Source: JANPEF01 sp046596055 (lineage in GTDB: Bacteria > Eisenbacteria > RBG-16-71-46 > DASYSL01). From it: a DNA stretch of 8,563 nt. The notes under the pieces were generated by a model. The model was given only the letters and a program-made list of their open reading frames with translations, had not been told where the DNA came from and searched no databases. The DNA is taken from NCBI GenBank assembly GCA_046596055.1, contig JBKJNH010000339.1, positions 1 to 8,563 of the forward strand, written 5' to 3'. Position numbers and translations under genes: made by a program. This document shows, in pieces, positions 1 through 7,041 of the stretch. Numbering within the stretch: the stretch's first letter is position 1; every line of letters starts with the position of its first letter.

Positions 1-45
1 GCGTGGGGGCGGATCGATCGAAGGGGGAGTGCATGGCCGATCAGT
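1..45. other. Non-coding left edge downstream of the kinase/phosphatase gene
   Basis: These bases follow the TAG stop of the minus-strand kinase/PAP2 gene. I see no convincing hairpin followed by a T-run, so no terminator can be called. A short self-complementary GATCGATC stretch is present, but in sequence this rich in GATC/CGATCG words it is probably incidental. The gene that would continue to the left is outside the window. Confidence 0.5.
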
Positions 46-1593
46 CTAGCCGATCGCCTGGCGCAGTGCGAGGAGCGCGTGCCCGATCCCGCCGTAGAGC
101 GCCGCGAGTGCGATCCCGACCACCGCCCCGAGGACGACGTCGATCGGGTAGTGGACGCCGAGGTAGACGCGCGAGATCGCGACGAGCGCGGCGTAGGCGA
201 ACAGCAGCGGCGCGAGCAGCGGCAGATAGAACGACAGGAGCACTGCCCCGGCGAACGCGGTGGCGCTGTGGCCCGACGGAAACGACCAGTCGAGCGGAAG
301 CCGGGCGACGCGGACGTCGACTCCTTCCATGGCATCGTACGGGCGCGTTCGCCGGAAGACCGACTTGATCGGGAAGTTGACCGTGAGCTCGGTCAGCCAG
401 ACGACGACAATGACGACGAGCATCGCCACCCAGTCGTGCGCCGGGCCGAGCGCCGCGACGAGCAGCGCGATGAGCAGCCACAGCTCGCCGTGATCCATCG
501 TGCGCGAGACGAGTCGGGCGAGCCCCGTGCTCCTCCGGCCCACGGGCAGGCCGTTGACCCAGCGGTACACCGCGTGGTCGAAGGCGGAGAGGCGGTTCCA
601 CAGGGTGAGCCGCACGGCCGTGGCGGCTTCGGTCGCGACCGTCGTCGGGGTCGCGGGCACGGGCTCCTCGGTGGTCGGCTCGGGGCCCGCCACCACGCGC
701 ACGATCCCCGGCGCGACCACGAGGTCGATCGGAGTCTCACCGATCACGTCCCCGTCGGCCTGCACCGGGATCGGCCGCCGGCTGGCAATCCGGAGCCCCT
801 TCTTCACCCGAAAGTAGCGCGCCCGGCGATCCGACTGATGCCGTCGCGTCAGGAAGCGCAGGACGAGCCGGATCCAGTCGAGCACGCCGCGCACGTCGTA
901 CACGCCGACGTCGAGGACGCCGTCGTTCGGCTCGATCTCGGGTCCCCAGGTGAACGGCGGCGTCCCCATTGTCTTCGCGTTCGCCACGACGACCTGCCAG
1001 GCGCGAATCCGCCGGCGCCGGGCGTCGATCGTGAGCTCGAATGTATGCGAGCGATAACCCGTCATCTCGCGCAGGAGGGACTGCATGTAGGCCCACCGGC
1101 CGCTGCTCTGCTGCGCCTCGCGGGTCGTGCCCTCGATCATGCGCGCATCGAGGCCGGCGCCGAGCTGCGTGAGATAGTAGCGCTCCCCCACCTGGATCGC
1201 GTCGAGCTCGAGCAGGATCGCGCGCGCGGCCGCCAGCGCGAAGGCCCGCACGACGTCGATCGGGATCTCCAGTTCACGCGCGAGCACGTTCGCGGTCCCC
1301 AGCGGCACGATGCCGAGAAGCGGACGCGAGGCGGCATCGATCGCGGCCAGCACGTTCGCGACGCCGGAGACGGTTCCGTCGCCGCCGGCGGCGAGGACCA
1401 GGTCGCAGCCCCCGTCGACGGCATCGTGGATCGCACGCTCCAGGCGCTCGGCCGCGTCGTCCTCGGCCCCGGTTTCGAAGCGCAGGCAGGCCGGGCCGGA
1501 AGGATCAAACGCGGCAGCAAGCGCGGCGTCGAAGGCATCGCGATCGAATTGCGCGGCCGCCGGATTGAAGACGACGAGGGCCGGGGCGATCAG
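46..1593 (-). CDS. Bifunctional lipid enzyme: diacylglycerol/sphingosine-kinase-like domain fused to a PAP2 phosphatase
   Basis: The product is 515 residues if it starts at the CTG overlapping the upstream hydrolase stop. Residues about 4-300 form a DAGK catalytic/YegS-LCB5 lipid kinase: the first strand ends in FNPAAA (9-14, where the family usually has NPxSG or NPxAG), the nucleotide-binding GGDGT is at 70-74, PLGTAN at 97-102, EPNDGVLDVGVYD at 221-233 and QADGD at 278-282. A Pro/Thr/Glu-rich linker (about 304-325) leads to a PAP2 domain (about 328-510) with all three motifs: K410-x6-RP, PSGH at 439-442 and SR-x5-H-x3-D at 474-485. Several hydrophobic segments between 370 and 505 should anchor it in the inner membrane. 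By family, the first domain phosphorylates a lipid alcohol and the second removes phosphate from a lipid phosphate or pyrophosphate such as phosphatidate or undecaprenyl-PP; the real substrates are unknown. No ATG, GTG or TTG lies in frame near the expected N-terminus. The nearest upstream alternative is a GTG at 1665-1663, adding 24 residues of poor quality without a Shine-Dalgarno. The next downstream GTG would remove GGDGT. Domain identity is secure; the start is not. Confidence 0.9.
   Translation of the reverse strand: MIAPALVVFNPAAAQFDRDAFDAALAAAFDPSGPACLRFETGAEDDAAERLERAIHDAVDGGCDLVLAAGGDGTVSGVANVLAAIDAASRPLLGIVPLGTANVLARELEIPIDVVRAFALAAARAILLELDAIQVGERYYLTQLGAGLDARMIEGTTREAQQSSGRWAYMQSLLREMTGYRSHTFELTIDARRRRIRAWQVVVANAKTMGTPPFTWGPEIEPNDGVLDVGVYDVRGVLDWIRLVLRFLTRRHQSDRRARYFRVKKGLRIASRRPIPVQADGDVIGETPIDLVVAPGIVRVVAGPEPTTEEPVPATPTTVATEAATAVRLTLWNRLSAFDHAVYRWVNGLPVGRRSTGLARLVSRTMDHGELWLLIALLVAALGPAHDWVAMLVVIVVVWLTELTVNFPIKSVFRRTRPYDAMEGVDVRVARLPLDWSFPSGHSATAFAGAVLLSFYLPLLAPLLFAYAALVAISRVYLGVHYPIDVVLGAVVGIALAALYGGIGHALLALRQAIG
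1590..1593 (-). promoter_or_regulatory. CTGA stop/start overlap coupling hydrolase and kinase/PAP2 genes
   Basis: On the minus strand the hydrolase ends with TGA (1592-1590), and a CTG in the frame of the kinase occupies 1593-1591, giving a four-base overlap of the classic NTGA type. From this CTG the protein begins LIAPALVVFNP, the normal distance from an N-terminus to the first strand of this kinase family. A weak GGTGG (1608-1604) precedes it by 10 bases. Ribosomes ending the hydrolase could reinitiate here. CTG is a rare start, so a sequencing error or a true ATG in relatives should be considered. Confidence 0.55.
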
Positions 1594-2444
1594 GTGCGGA
1601 CGACCACCGCGTCCTGAGCAATGAAGTGCAGCAGCTCGCGGTTCGCCTCCTCGGCATGCGTCCACGTGAAGCCGTGCGGCGCGCCGGGAATCGTCACGAG
1701 CGTGGCGTGAGGTACGAACTCGGACATGCGCGCCCCCGAGACGGGCAACGGGACGATGCGATCGGCGTCCCCGTGGAGCACCAGCGTCGGAATCTTGATC
1801 TTCCGCAGGTCCTGCCGGAAGTCCGTGCCCCAGGTCGAGACGCACTCGACCGTCGCCGCCGGCGAGGCGTCGACGGCGACGTTCCAGCTGGCGCGCACCG
1901 CGTCGTCGCTCATGCGGGTCCCGCCGAGCAGGTCGACGTTGTAGAAGTCCTGAAAGAACTTCGCGAGGAACGCGGGACGATCCGCACGAAGGGCCTGCTG
2001 GATGCCGTCGAACACACCCCCGTCGACACCGTCGGGATTGTCGTCCGCCTTCCGCAGGTACGGCGGAACCGCGCCCATGAACACGGCGGCACGGATGCGC
2101 TTCGAGCCGTACTTCCCGAGGTAGCGAGCCACCTCGCCCCCGCCCATCGAGAATCCGGCGAGCACGACGTTGTCGAGATCGAGCTTGGTCAGCAACTTGT
2201 CGAGGTCGGCGGCGAACGTGTCGTAGTCGTAGCCCACGATGGGGCGGCTGGAGCGGCCGAATCCCCGGCGGTCGTAGGTGATCACGCGGTAGCCGGCGAG
2301 GACGAGCGCCGGGACCTGCTTCTCCCACGAGGCGCCGCTCAGCGGCCAGCCGTGGACGAGGACGACCGGCGATCCGGTGCCGTGGTCCTCGTAATACAGA
2401 TCGATGGTGGTCGAGTTTTCCCTGCCGACTTCGATGAAGGACAT
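1590..2444 (-). CDS. Alpha/beta hydrolase, non-heme chloroperoxidase (perhydrolase) type
   Basis: The product is 284 residues, the usual size for cofactor-free haloperoxidases of the alpha/beta hydrolase fold. The oxyanion-hole HGWPLSGASW is at 31-40 and YDRRGFGRSS at 57-66. The nucleophile is Ser99 in GFSMGG, the acid is Asp228 within HGDADRIVP (224-232), and the base is His257 in GAPHGFTWTHAEE. These match the Ser-Asp-His triad known from Streptomyces BPO-A2-like enzymes, which esterify carboxylic acids and, with peroxide, make peracids that halogenate nonspecifically in vitro. The natural role is usually ester or lactone hydrolysis and cannot be fixed here. There is no signal peptide, so it should be cytoplasmic. 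The ATG at 2444 is preferred over an in-frame TTG at 2462 because AGGGAG (2457-2452) sits 7 bases before it and the TTG codon overlaps the hairpin arm. The gene follows the pump permease after 103 bases and overlaps the next gene by four. No triad residue is missing. Confidence 0.93.
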   Translation of the reverse strand: MSFIEVGRENSTTIDLYYEDHGTGSPVVLVHGWPLSGASWEKQVPALVLAGYRVITYDRRGFGRSSRPIVGYDYDTFAADLDKLLTKLDLDNVVLAGFSMGGGEVARYLGKYGSKRIRAAVFMGAVPPYLRKADDNPDGVDGGVFDGIQQALRADRPAFLAKFFQDFYNVDLLGGTRMSDDAVRASWNVAVDASPAATVECVSTWGTDFRQDLRKIKIPTLVLHGDADRIVPLPVSGARMSEFVPHATLVTIPGAPHGFTWTHAEEANRELLHFIAQDAVVVRT

Positions 2445-2460
2445 GAGGCGACTCCCTGGC

Positions 2461-2496
2461 AAGCGGCCGTGTGGATTCGATCTGGGGGGGCCGCTT
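2461..2496 (-). repeat. Perfect 8-bp inverted repeat (hairpin) just upstream of the hydrolase ribosome-binding site
   Basis: AAGCGGCC (2461-2468) and GGCCGCTT (2489-2496) are exact reverse complements separated by 20 bases. In the minus-strand RNA the stem ends three bases before the AGGGAG ribosome-binding site of the hydrolase. No U-rich run follows, so it is not a standard intrinsic terminator. It could be a leader hairpin affecting translation, an mRNA end stabiliser for the pump transcript, or a protein-binding site. The pairing is directly visible; the function is unknown. Confidence 0.5.
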
Positions 2497-2547
2497 CTAA
2501 CCTAGCCCATCCCGCGGAGGAAGGGGTAACGCTTCGGAACTGCGTCG

Positions 2548-5500
2548 CTAGGCCCGGGTGGCCGCGGCCTCGTCCTCGAGGCCCTCGGAGGCGTCCTCGT
2601 CGAACCGCGCGAGCACGGGCACCGGGCGACGGCGGAAGCGCCGGTTCAGCTCGTCGAGGTAGGTGTAGAACACCGGTGTGACGTACAGCGTGATGAGCTG
2701 CGAGAACGCGAGCCCGCCCACGACTGCGAGCCCCAGCGGCCGCCGAGACTCGGCCCCGGCGCCCCATCCCAGCGCGATCGGAAGCGTGCCCATGAGCGCC
2801 GCCATCGTCGTCATCATGATGGGCCGGAAGCGCACGCGGCAGGCCTCGAGGATCGCATCGTGCGCGGATTTGCCTTCGCTACGCTCGGCCTCGAGCGCGA
2901 AGTCGATCATCATGATCGCGTTCTTCTTCACCAGTCCCACGAGCATGATCACGCCCACGAAGGCGTAGACGCTCAGCTCCTGCTTGAACAACACCAACGT
3001 GAGGAGGGCGCCGAAGCCCGCGAACGGCAGCCCCGACAGGATCGTGATCGGGTGGATGAAGCTCTCGTAGAGCACGCCGAGCACGAGGTAGATGACGAGG
3101 ATGGCCACGATGAGCAGAAGCATGAGCCCCTGCTGGCTGTCCTGGAACGCCTGCGCGGTGCCGGCGAAGCTCGTCGTCACGTCCGACGACAGCGTCGTGC
3201 GCGCCGCACCCTGCACCTGCGCGACGGCCTCGGACAGGCCCGAGCCCTGCTTCACGTCGAACGACAGCGTCACCGCGGGCATTTGCCCCGCGTGATTCAC
3301 CGACAGCGGGCCGATCCCCGTCGTGATCCGCGTCACCGCGGTGATCGGCACGAGCGCGCCCGACGTGGAACGCACGTTCAGCAGGTTCAGCGCCTGCACG
3401 TCGCGTTGCGCCTCGGGACGGAGCTCGAGCAGCACCTGGTACTGGTTGTTCGGCGTGTAGATCGTCGACACCTGGCGCGTTCCGTAGGCGTCGTAGAGGG
3501 CCTGCTCGATCTTCTCGACCGAGACCCCCAGCGCCGATGCGCGGTCGCGATCGACGTCGAGGCGCACCTCGGGGTTCTTGATCTGCAGGTCACTGGTGAC
3601 GTTGTCGACGGCGGGCAGCTCCTTCATCGCCGCCTCGAGCTTGGTCGCGTTCGCGGTCAGGGAGGCGAGGTCGGTCCCCTGCAAGGTGTACTGGTACTGG
3701 CTCTTCGACACGCGGGTGCCGATGCGCACCGGCGGCGGGTTCTGCAGGAACACGCGCAACCCCGTCACCTGGGCCAGCTTTGGCTGCAGGTCGCGGATCA
3801 CCTCGTCGGCGCTCAGCGTGCGCTCATGGCGCGGCAGCAGGCGGATGAACATGCGCCCGGTGCTACTGCCGCTCGCGCTGGGCCCACCGCCGACGGAGGA
3901 CTGCAGCGCGGCGACGGCCGGGTGCGCCTGCACGATCGCCGCGGCCTTCTTCTGGCGCTCGACCATCGAGGCGAACGAAGTGCCCTCGGCCGACTCGGTC
4001 GTGGCCTGCAGGAAGCCGTTGTCCTCGCTGGGGATGAATCCCTTGGGCACGGCCATGTAGAGGCCGACGGTGCCGCCGAGGATCAGGAGCGAGAAGAACA
4101 ACGCCGTGCGGCGCCGACGCATGACCCACGCCAGGCTCCGCTCGTAGCCGCGCAACGTGCGATCGAAGGCCGTCTCGGACCAGCGCAGGATCGGGTTCCG
4201 TCCGGGCAAGGTGCCCGGCGCGGCCCCCGGACCGTGACCGGAGCCCGGACGCAGGAAGAGGCTGCACAGCATGGGCGTGAGCGTGAGAGAGATGACGCCG
4301 GACACGAGGATCGCGACCGAGATCACGACCGCGAACTCGTTGAACAGGCGGCCCAGCAGGCCGCCCATGAACAGGACGGGAATGAACACGGCGACGAGCG
4401 AGATCGTCATCGACAGGATGGTGAACCCGATCTCCTTCGAGCCGTCGTAGGCCGCCTGCAAGGGAGACTTCCCCCGCTCGATGTGGCGCACGATGTTCTC
4501 GAGCATGACGATCGCGTCGTCGACGACGAAACCCACGGCGAGGGTGAGTGCCAGCAGCGAGAGGTTGTCGAGGCTGTGCCCAAGCGGCAACATGACGGCG
4601 AAGGTGCCGACGATCGACAGAGGCAGTGCAGCGCTGGCGATCAGCGTCGCCGACAGGTTGCGCAGGAACAGCCAGATCACCAGCACGACGAGGATCAGGG
4701 CCACGAGCAGCGTGAGCTGCACGTCGTCAACCGAATGCTTGATCGACACGGAGCGGTCATTCAGCGTCTCGAGCCGCACCGAGCCCGGAAGCTGTGGCCG
4801 CAGCGATTCGACCAGTGCATGCACGCGCTCGACCACGGCGACCGTGTTGGTGCCCGGCTGGCGCTGGATGGCAAGCACGATCGCTCGCTTCCCCTGGAAC
4901 CAACTCGCGGTGCGGTTGTCCTGCACGTCGTCGAGGACGGTGGCCACGTCGCCCAGGCGGACGGGCTTGCCCCCGTCGGAGCGGAGCACGAGCGTGCGGA
5001 ACTCCTTCGCGTTCACCAGCTGCCCGTCGACGCGGATCGTCTGCGCGCGGTCGGTCCCCCACAGCACTCCCGTCGGCTGGTTCACGTTGTTCTGCTCGAT
5101 CGCCCGGGTCACGTCGTCCAGCGCGAGGCCGCGCGCGTCGAGTTCCTGCGGGTCGAGCTGCACGCGCACGGCGTACTTCTGCGAGCCGTACACGTTGACC
5201 TGGGCCACGCCCTGCACGGTCGAGATGCGCTGGGCGAGGAAGGTCTGGGCGTACTCATCGAGCGTCGACAGCGGCAGGCGGTCCGACTGGAGCGACAGGA
5301 ACAGCACCGGCGTGTCCGACGGATTCGACTTCTGGTACGACGGCGGTGTGATGTCGCGCGGCAACTGGCGGATCGTCTGGGCGATCGCGGCTTGCACGTC
5401 CTGCGCTGCGGCGTCGATGTCACGTTCGAGCGCGAACTGGAGCGTCAGGTTGGTCGAGCCCAGGCCGCTCGACGACGTCATGGCTTCGAGGCCGGCGATG

Positions 5501-5718
5501 GTCGAGAACTGCTTCTCGAGCGGCGTGGCCACGGCCGACGCCATCGTTTCCGGGCTGGCGCCCGGCAGGCTGGCTCGCACCGAGATCACCGGGTAGTCGA
5601 CGTTCGGCAGGTCGCTGACCGGCAGCTTGCGATAGGCCAGCGATCCGAACACGAGGATGCCCAGCATGATCAGCGTCGTGGCGACCGGGCGCGCGATCCA
5701 CGGCGCGGAGAGGTTCAC
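2548..5718 (-). CDS. RND efflux pump inner-membrane permease, MdtB/MdtC-like (HAE1 family)
   Basis: The product is 1056 residues, typical of AcrB-family proton-driven drug exporters. The N-terminus (MNLSAPWIARPVATT with GTG as start) leads into the first membrane helix (about 12-29). The first periplasmic loop carries SLPGASPETMASAVATPLE (50-68), TSSSGLGSTNLTLQF (81-95) and YQKSNPSDTPVLFLSL (128-143), wording characteristic of the MdtB/MdtC branch. The proton-relay aspartates are D400 and D401 in GFVVDDAIVMLEN, and the partner lysine is K932 in VGLVKKNAIMMIDF. The second large periplasmic loop spans roughly 560-865, and the last helices end near 1020. An acidic tail (1037-1056) and a Gly/Pro-rich central cytoplasmic loop (490-509) are not unusual. 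The GTG at 5718 overlaps the adaptor stop (GTGA) and has a weak GGGGG five bases ahead; an upstream extension of the frame reads as Arg-rich noise. It should form a trimer with the adjacent adaptor and an outer-membrane factor that is not in this window. Export substrates cannot be predicted; only one permease is present, whereas E. coli MdtBC uses two. Confidence 0.96.
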   Translation of the reverse strand: MNLSAPWIARPVATTLIMLGILVFGSLAYRKLPVSDLPNVDYPVISVRASLPGASPETMASAVATPLEKQFSTIAGLEAMTSSSGLGSTNLTLQFALERDIDAAAQDVQAAIAQTIRQLPRDITPPSYQKSNPSDTPVLFLSLQSDRLPLSTLDEYAQTFLAQRISTVQGVAQVNVYGSQKYAVRVQLDPQELDARGLALDDVTRAIEQNNVNQPTGVLWGTDRAQTIRVDGQLVNAKEFRTLVLRSDGGKPVRLGDVATVLDDVQDNRTASWFQGKRAIVLAIQRQPGTNTVAVVERVHALVESLRPQLPGSVRLETLNDRSVSIKHSVDDVQLTLLVALILVVLVIWLFLRNLSATLIASAALPLSIVGTFAVMLPLGHSLDNLSLLALTLAVGFVVDDAIVMLENIVRHIERGKSPLQAAYDGSKEIGFTILSMTISLVAVFIPVLFMGGLLGRLFNEFAVVISVAILVSGVISLTLTPMLCSLFLRPGSGHGPGAAPGTLPGRNPILRWSETAFDRTLRGYERSLAWVMRRRRTALFFSLLILGGTVGLYMAVPKGFIPSEDNGFLQATTESAEGTSFASMVERQKKAAAIVQAHPAVAALQSSVGGGPSASGSSTGRMFIRLLPRHERTLSADEVIRDLQPKLAQVTGLRVFLQNPPPVRIGTRVSKSQYQYTLQGTDLASLTANATKLEAAMKELPAVDNVTSDLQIKNPEVRLDVDRDRASALGVSVEKIEQALYDAYGTRQVSTIYTPNNQYQVLLELRPEAQRDVQALNLLNVRSTSGALVPITAVTRITTGIGPLSVNHAGQMPAVTLSFDVKQGSGLSEAVAQVQGAARTTLSSDVTTSFAGTAQAFQDSQQGLMLLLIVAILVIYLVLGVLYESFIHPITILSGLPFAGFGALLTLVLFKQELSVYAFVGVIMLVGLVKKNAIMMIDFALEAERSEGKSAHDAILEACRVRFRPIMMTTMAALMGTLPIALGWGAGAESRRPLGLAVVGGLAFSQLITLYVTPVFYTYLDELNRRFRRRPVPVLARFDEDASEGLEDEAAATRA
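5715..5718 (-). promoter_or_regulatory. GTGA stop/start overlap between adaptor and permease genes
   Basis: The adaptor stop TGA (5717-5715) shares bases with the permease GTG start (5718-5716). This four-base overlap implies one transcript and translational coupling, which suits two subunits of one pump. It also fixes the permease start. Confidence 0.85.
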
Positions 5719-6818
5719 TTTGCCCCCGCCGAGGCATTGCGGATCGAGGCCCTCGCACCGTCGGACAGCCGGATCTGGCCGTCGGTCACGACCATCTCGC
5801 CGGGCTCGAGCCCCGAGGCGATCACGGCGCGATCGCGCCACAGCCGCGCGACGGTGATGCGGCGGGCTTCGACCGTGGTGTCGGCCTTGACGACGTAGGC
5901 GAACTCACCCTCCTGCGACAGCGTGACGGCGCTCGCCGGCACGACCAGCGCCGCGGCGTCCTCGCCCAGCCGCAGGCGCACACGGACGTACGCGCCGGGC
6001 CAGAACGCGCCGTCAGGGTTCGGGAACTCGCCCTTGAGCGTGACCGTGCCGGTGCCCTCGTCGACCGTATTGTCGACGAACACGAGGCGACCCTTGCTCC
6101 ACGCCGAGTCGGCGGCGTCGGGATTGCGCGCGTCGACGCGCAGGTTCGCGCCCGCCAGCCGATGGATCGCGGGCAGGCTACCGGGTGGCACGGCGAAGCG
6201 CACGTGCACGGGACGGATCTTGTGCACCGTGACGAGCGGCGCCGTGTCGCCGGTACGCACCATGTCGCCGAGGTCGAGGCGCAGTTCGCCCGCACGACCG
6301 TCGATGGGCGAGCGCACCGTGGCGTACGAGAGGTCGAGCCGCGCCGCCTGCAGCGTCGCCGAGTCGGCGGCGGCCGTGGCGAAGGCCGCCTCGGCCACCG
6401 CACGCTTCTGGTCCAGGTCGGCCGCGGCGACGACGCCGCGCGCGGCCAGGGCCTCGGATCGCGCGAGATCGAGCCGCGCGACGTTCGCCTGGGCCCGGTC
6501 GCGCTGGAGCACCGCCGTCGCACGATCGACGGCGGCGCGGAACGGGCGCGCATCGATCTCCAACAGGACCTGGCCGGCGCGCACCTCGTCGCCGTCGCGG
6601 AATGCGATGCGCGAGATCGCGCCGCCGACGCGCGCGGTGACGGTGGCCGACTGCGAGGCCTCGACGGTGCCGGTAGCTTCGACCTCGAACGGGATGACAC
6701 GCCGCTCCACGCTCGCCACGGCGATGGGGACGCGCCCGCTCCGCCGCTCCGCCGGCCTGGCGCAACCGGCCACGGCGAGGGCCACGAGGGCAGGGACCAG
6801 GATCTTCGATGCGGTCAT
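5715..6818 (-). CDS. RND efflux periplasmic adaptor (membrane fusion) lipoprotein
   Basis: The product is 367 residues, normal for AcrA/MdtA-type adaptors. A signal sequence (1-18) ends in the lipobox V16-A17-G18-C19, so the mature protein should be lipidated on Cys19; residue 20 is Ala, not Asp, and outer-leaflet inner-membrane retention would have to come from other cues. The first half of the barrel-sandwich/lipoyl domain covers about 55-95 (VGGAISRIAFRDGDEVRAGQ), an Ala/Arg-rich alpha-helical hairpin about 95-162, and the second half of the lipoyl domain about 163-197 with the family signature YATVRSPIDGRAG. A beta-barrel follows (about 203-285), then a membrane-proximal domain (about 290-360, with ITVARLWRDRAVIASGLEPGEMVV). 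It bridges the permease to an outer-membrane channel. The ATG at 6818 has GGAG (6830-6827) eight bases ahead. It is first in its operon. Confidence 0.95.
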   Translation of the reverse strand: MTASKILVPALVALAVAGCARPAERRSGRVPIAVASVERRVIPFEVEATGTVEASQSATVTARVGGAISRIAFRDGDEVRAGQVLLEIDARPFRAAVDRATAVLQRDRAQANVARLDLARSEALAARGVVAAADLDQKRAVAEAAFATAAADSATLQAARLDLSYATVRSPIDGRAGELRLDLGDMVRTGDTAPLVTVHKIRPVHVRFAVPPGSLPAIHRLAGANLRVDARNPDAADSAWSKGRLVFVDNTVDEGTGTVTLKGEFPNPDGAFWPGAYVRVRLRLGEDAAALVVPASAVTLSQEGEFAYVVKADTTVEARRITVARLWRDRAVIASGLEPGEMVVTDGQIRLSDGARASIRNASAGAK

Positions 6819-6856
6819 GGGTGCGGCTCCGTGAGCTGGAACGTGGGTGAGGCAGG

Positions 6857-6886
6857 AGTGTCCCCGCCCGGACGCCGGGGCGTCAA
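6857..6886 (-). promoter_or_regulatory. Candidate sigma-70-type promoter of the pump operon
   Basis: On the minus strand, TTGACG (6886-6881) matches the -35 consensus at five of six positions. An 18-base spacer is followed by GACACT (6862-6857), a poor -10 that keeps only the second, fourth and last consensus bases. Transcription would begin about 30 bases before the adaptor start. In DNA this GC-rich, short matches arise by chance, so this is a candidate only. Confidence 0.3.
6871..6884. promoter_or_regulatory. Candidate operator: palindrome GACGCC-GG-GGCGTC
   Basis: Six-base arms GACGCC (6871-6876) and GGCGTC (6879-6884) are exact reverse complements with two bases between. The palindrome lies in the spacer and over part of the -35 of the candidate pump promoter, where a repressor would block polymerase. 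Efflux operons are often controlled by local repressors such as TetR or MarR proteins, but none is encoded here. Confidence 0.3.
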
Positions 6887-7041
6887 GCGCACGACCGCCC
6901 CGGGTGTGGTGAATGTGTCAAGACGTACCGGGAGGACGCCCCGCGGACCGCGTGCTTCTGATAGCCTGCGCTCGAGGCGTGCGCCGGGCGTCGTTGCGAC
7001 GCCGTCGCGTCCCACCGCCCGATCACTCCCGAGCCCGACCC

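Noticed and set aside
79..1617. Plus-strand open frame of 512 codons antisense to the kinase/PAP2 gene
   Set aside because: Charged low-complexity translation without motifs; a shadow of the minus-strand gene, which shows GGDGT and all PAP2 motifs.
1594..2328. Frame of the kinase/PAP2 gene remains open far upstream, through most of the hydrolase gene (760 codons to 2328)
   Set aside because: The upstream part reads as Arg/Pro/Gly-rich noise antagonistic to the well-conserved hydrolase frame. I see no slippery site that would support a frameshift fusion at the junction.
4481..5596. Plus-strand open frame of 371 codons inside the permease region
   Set aside because: Ser/Thr/Arg-rich translation with no recognisable fold, opposite a certain gene.
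2860..5898. Plus-strand open frame of 1012 codons antisense to the RND permease
   Set aside because: It is rich in His, Arg, Asp and Glu with no domain, typical of the antisense frame of a GC-rich membrane-protein gene; the minus strand carries the clear family signature.
6916..6921. Perfect TTGACA -35 hexamer on the minus strand
   Set aside because: At 16 to 18 bases downstream the sequence is GCGGTCGT, with no resemblance to a -10 element; kept only as part of the GTCAAG repeat observation.
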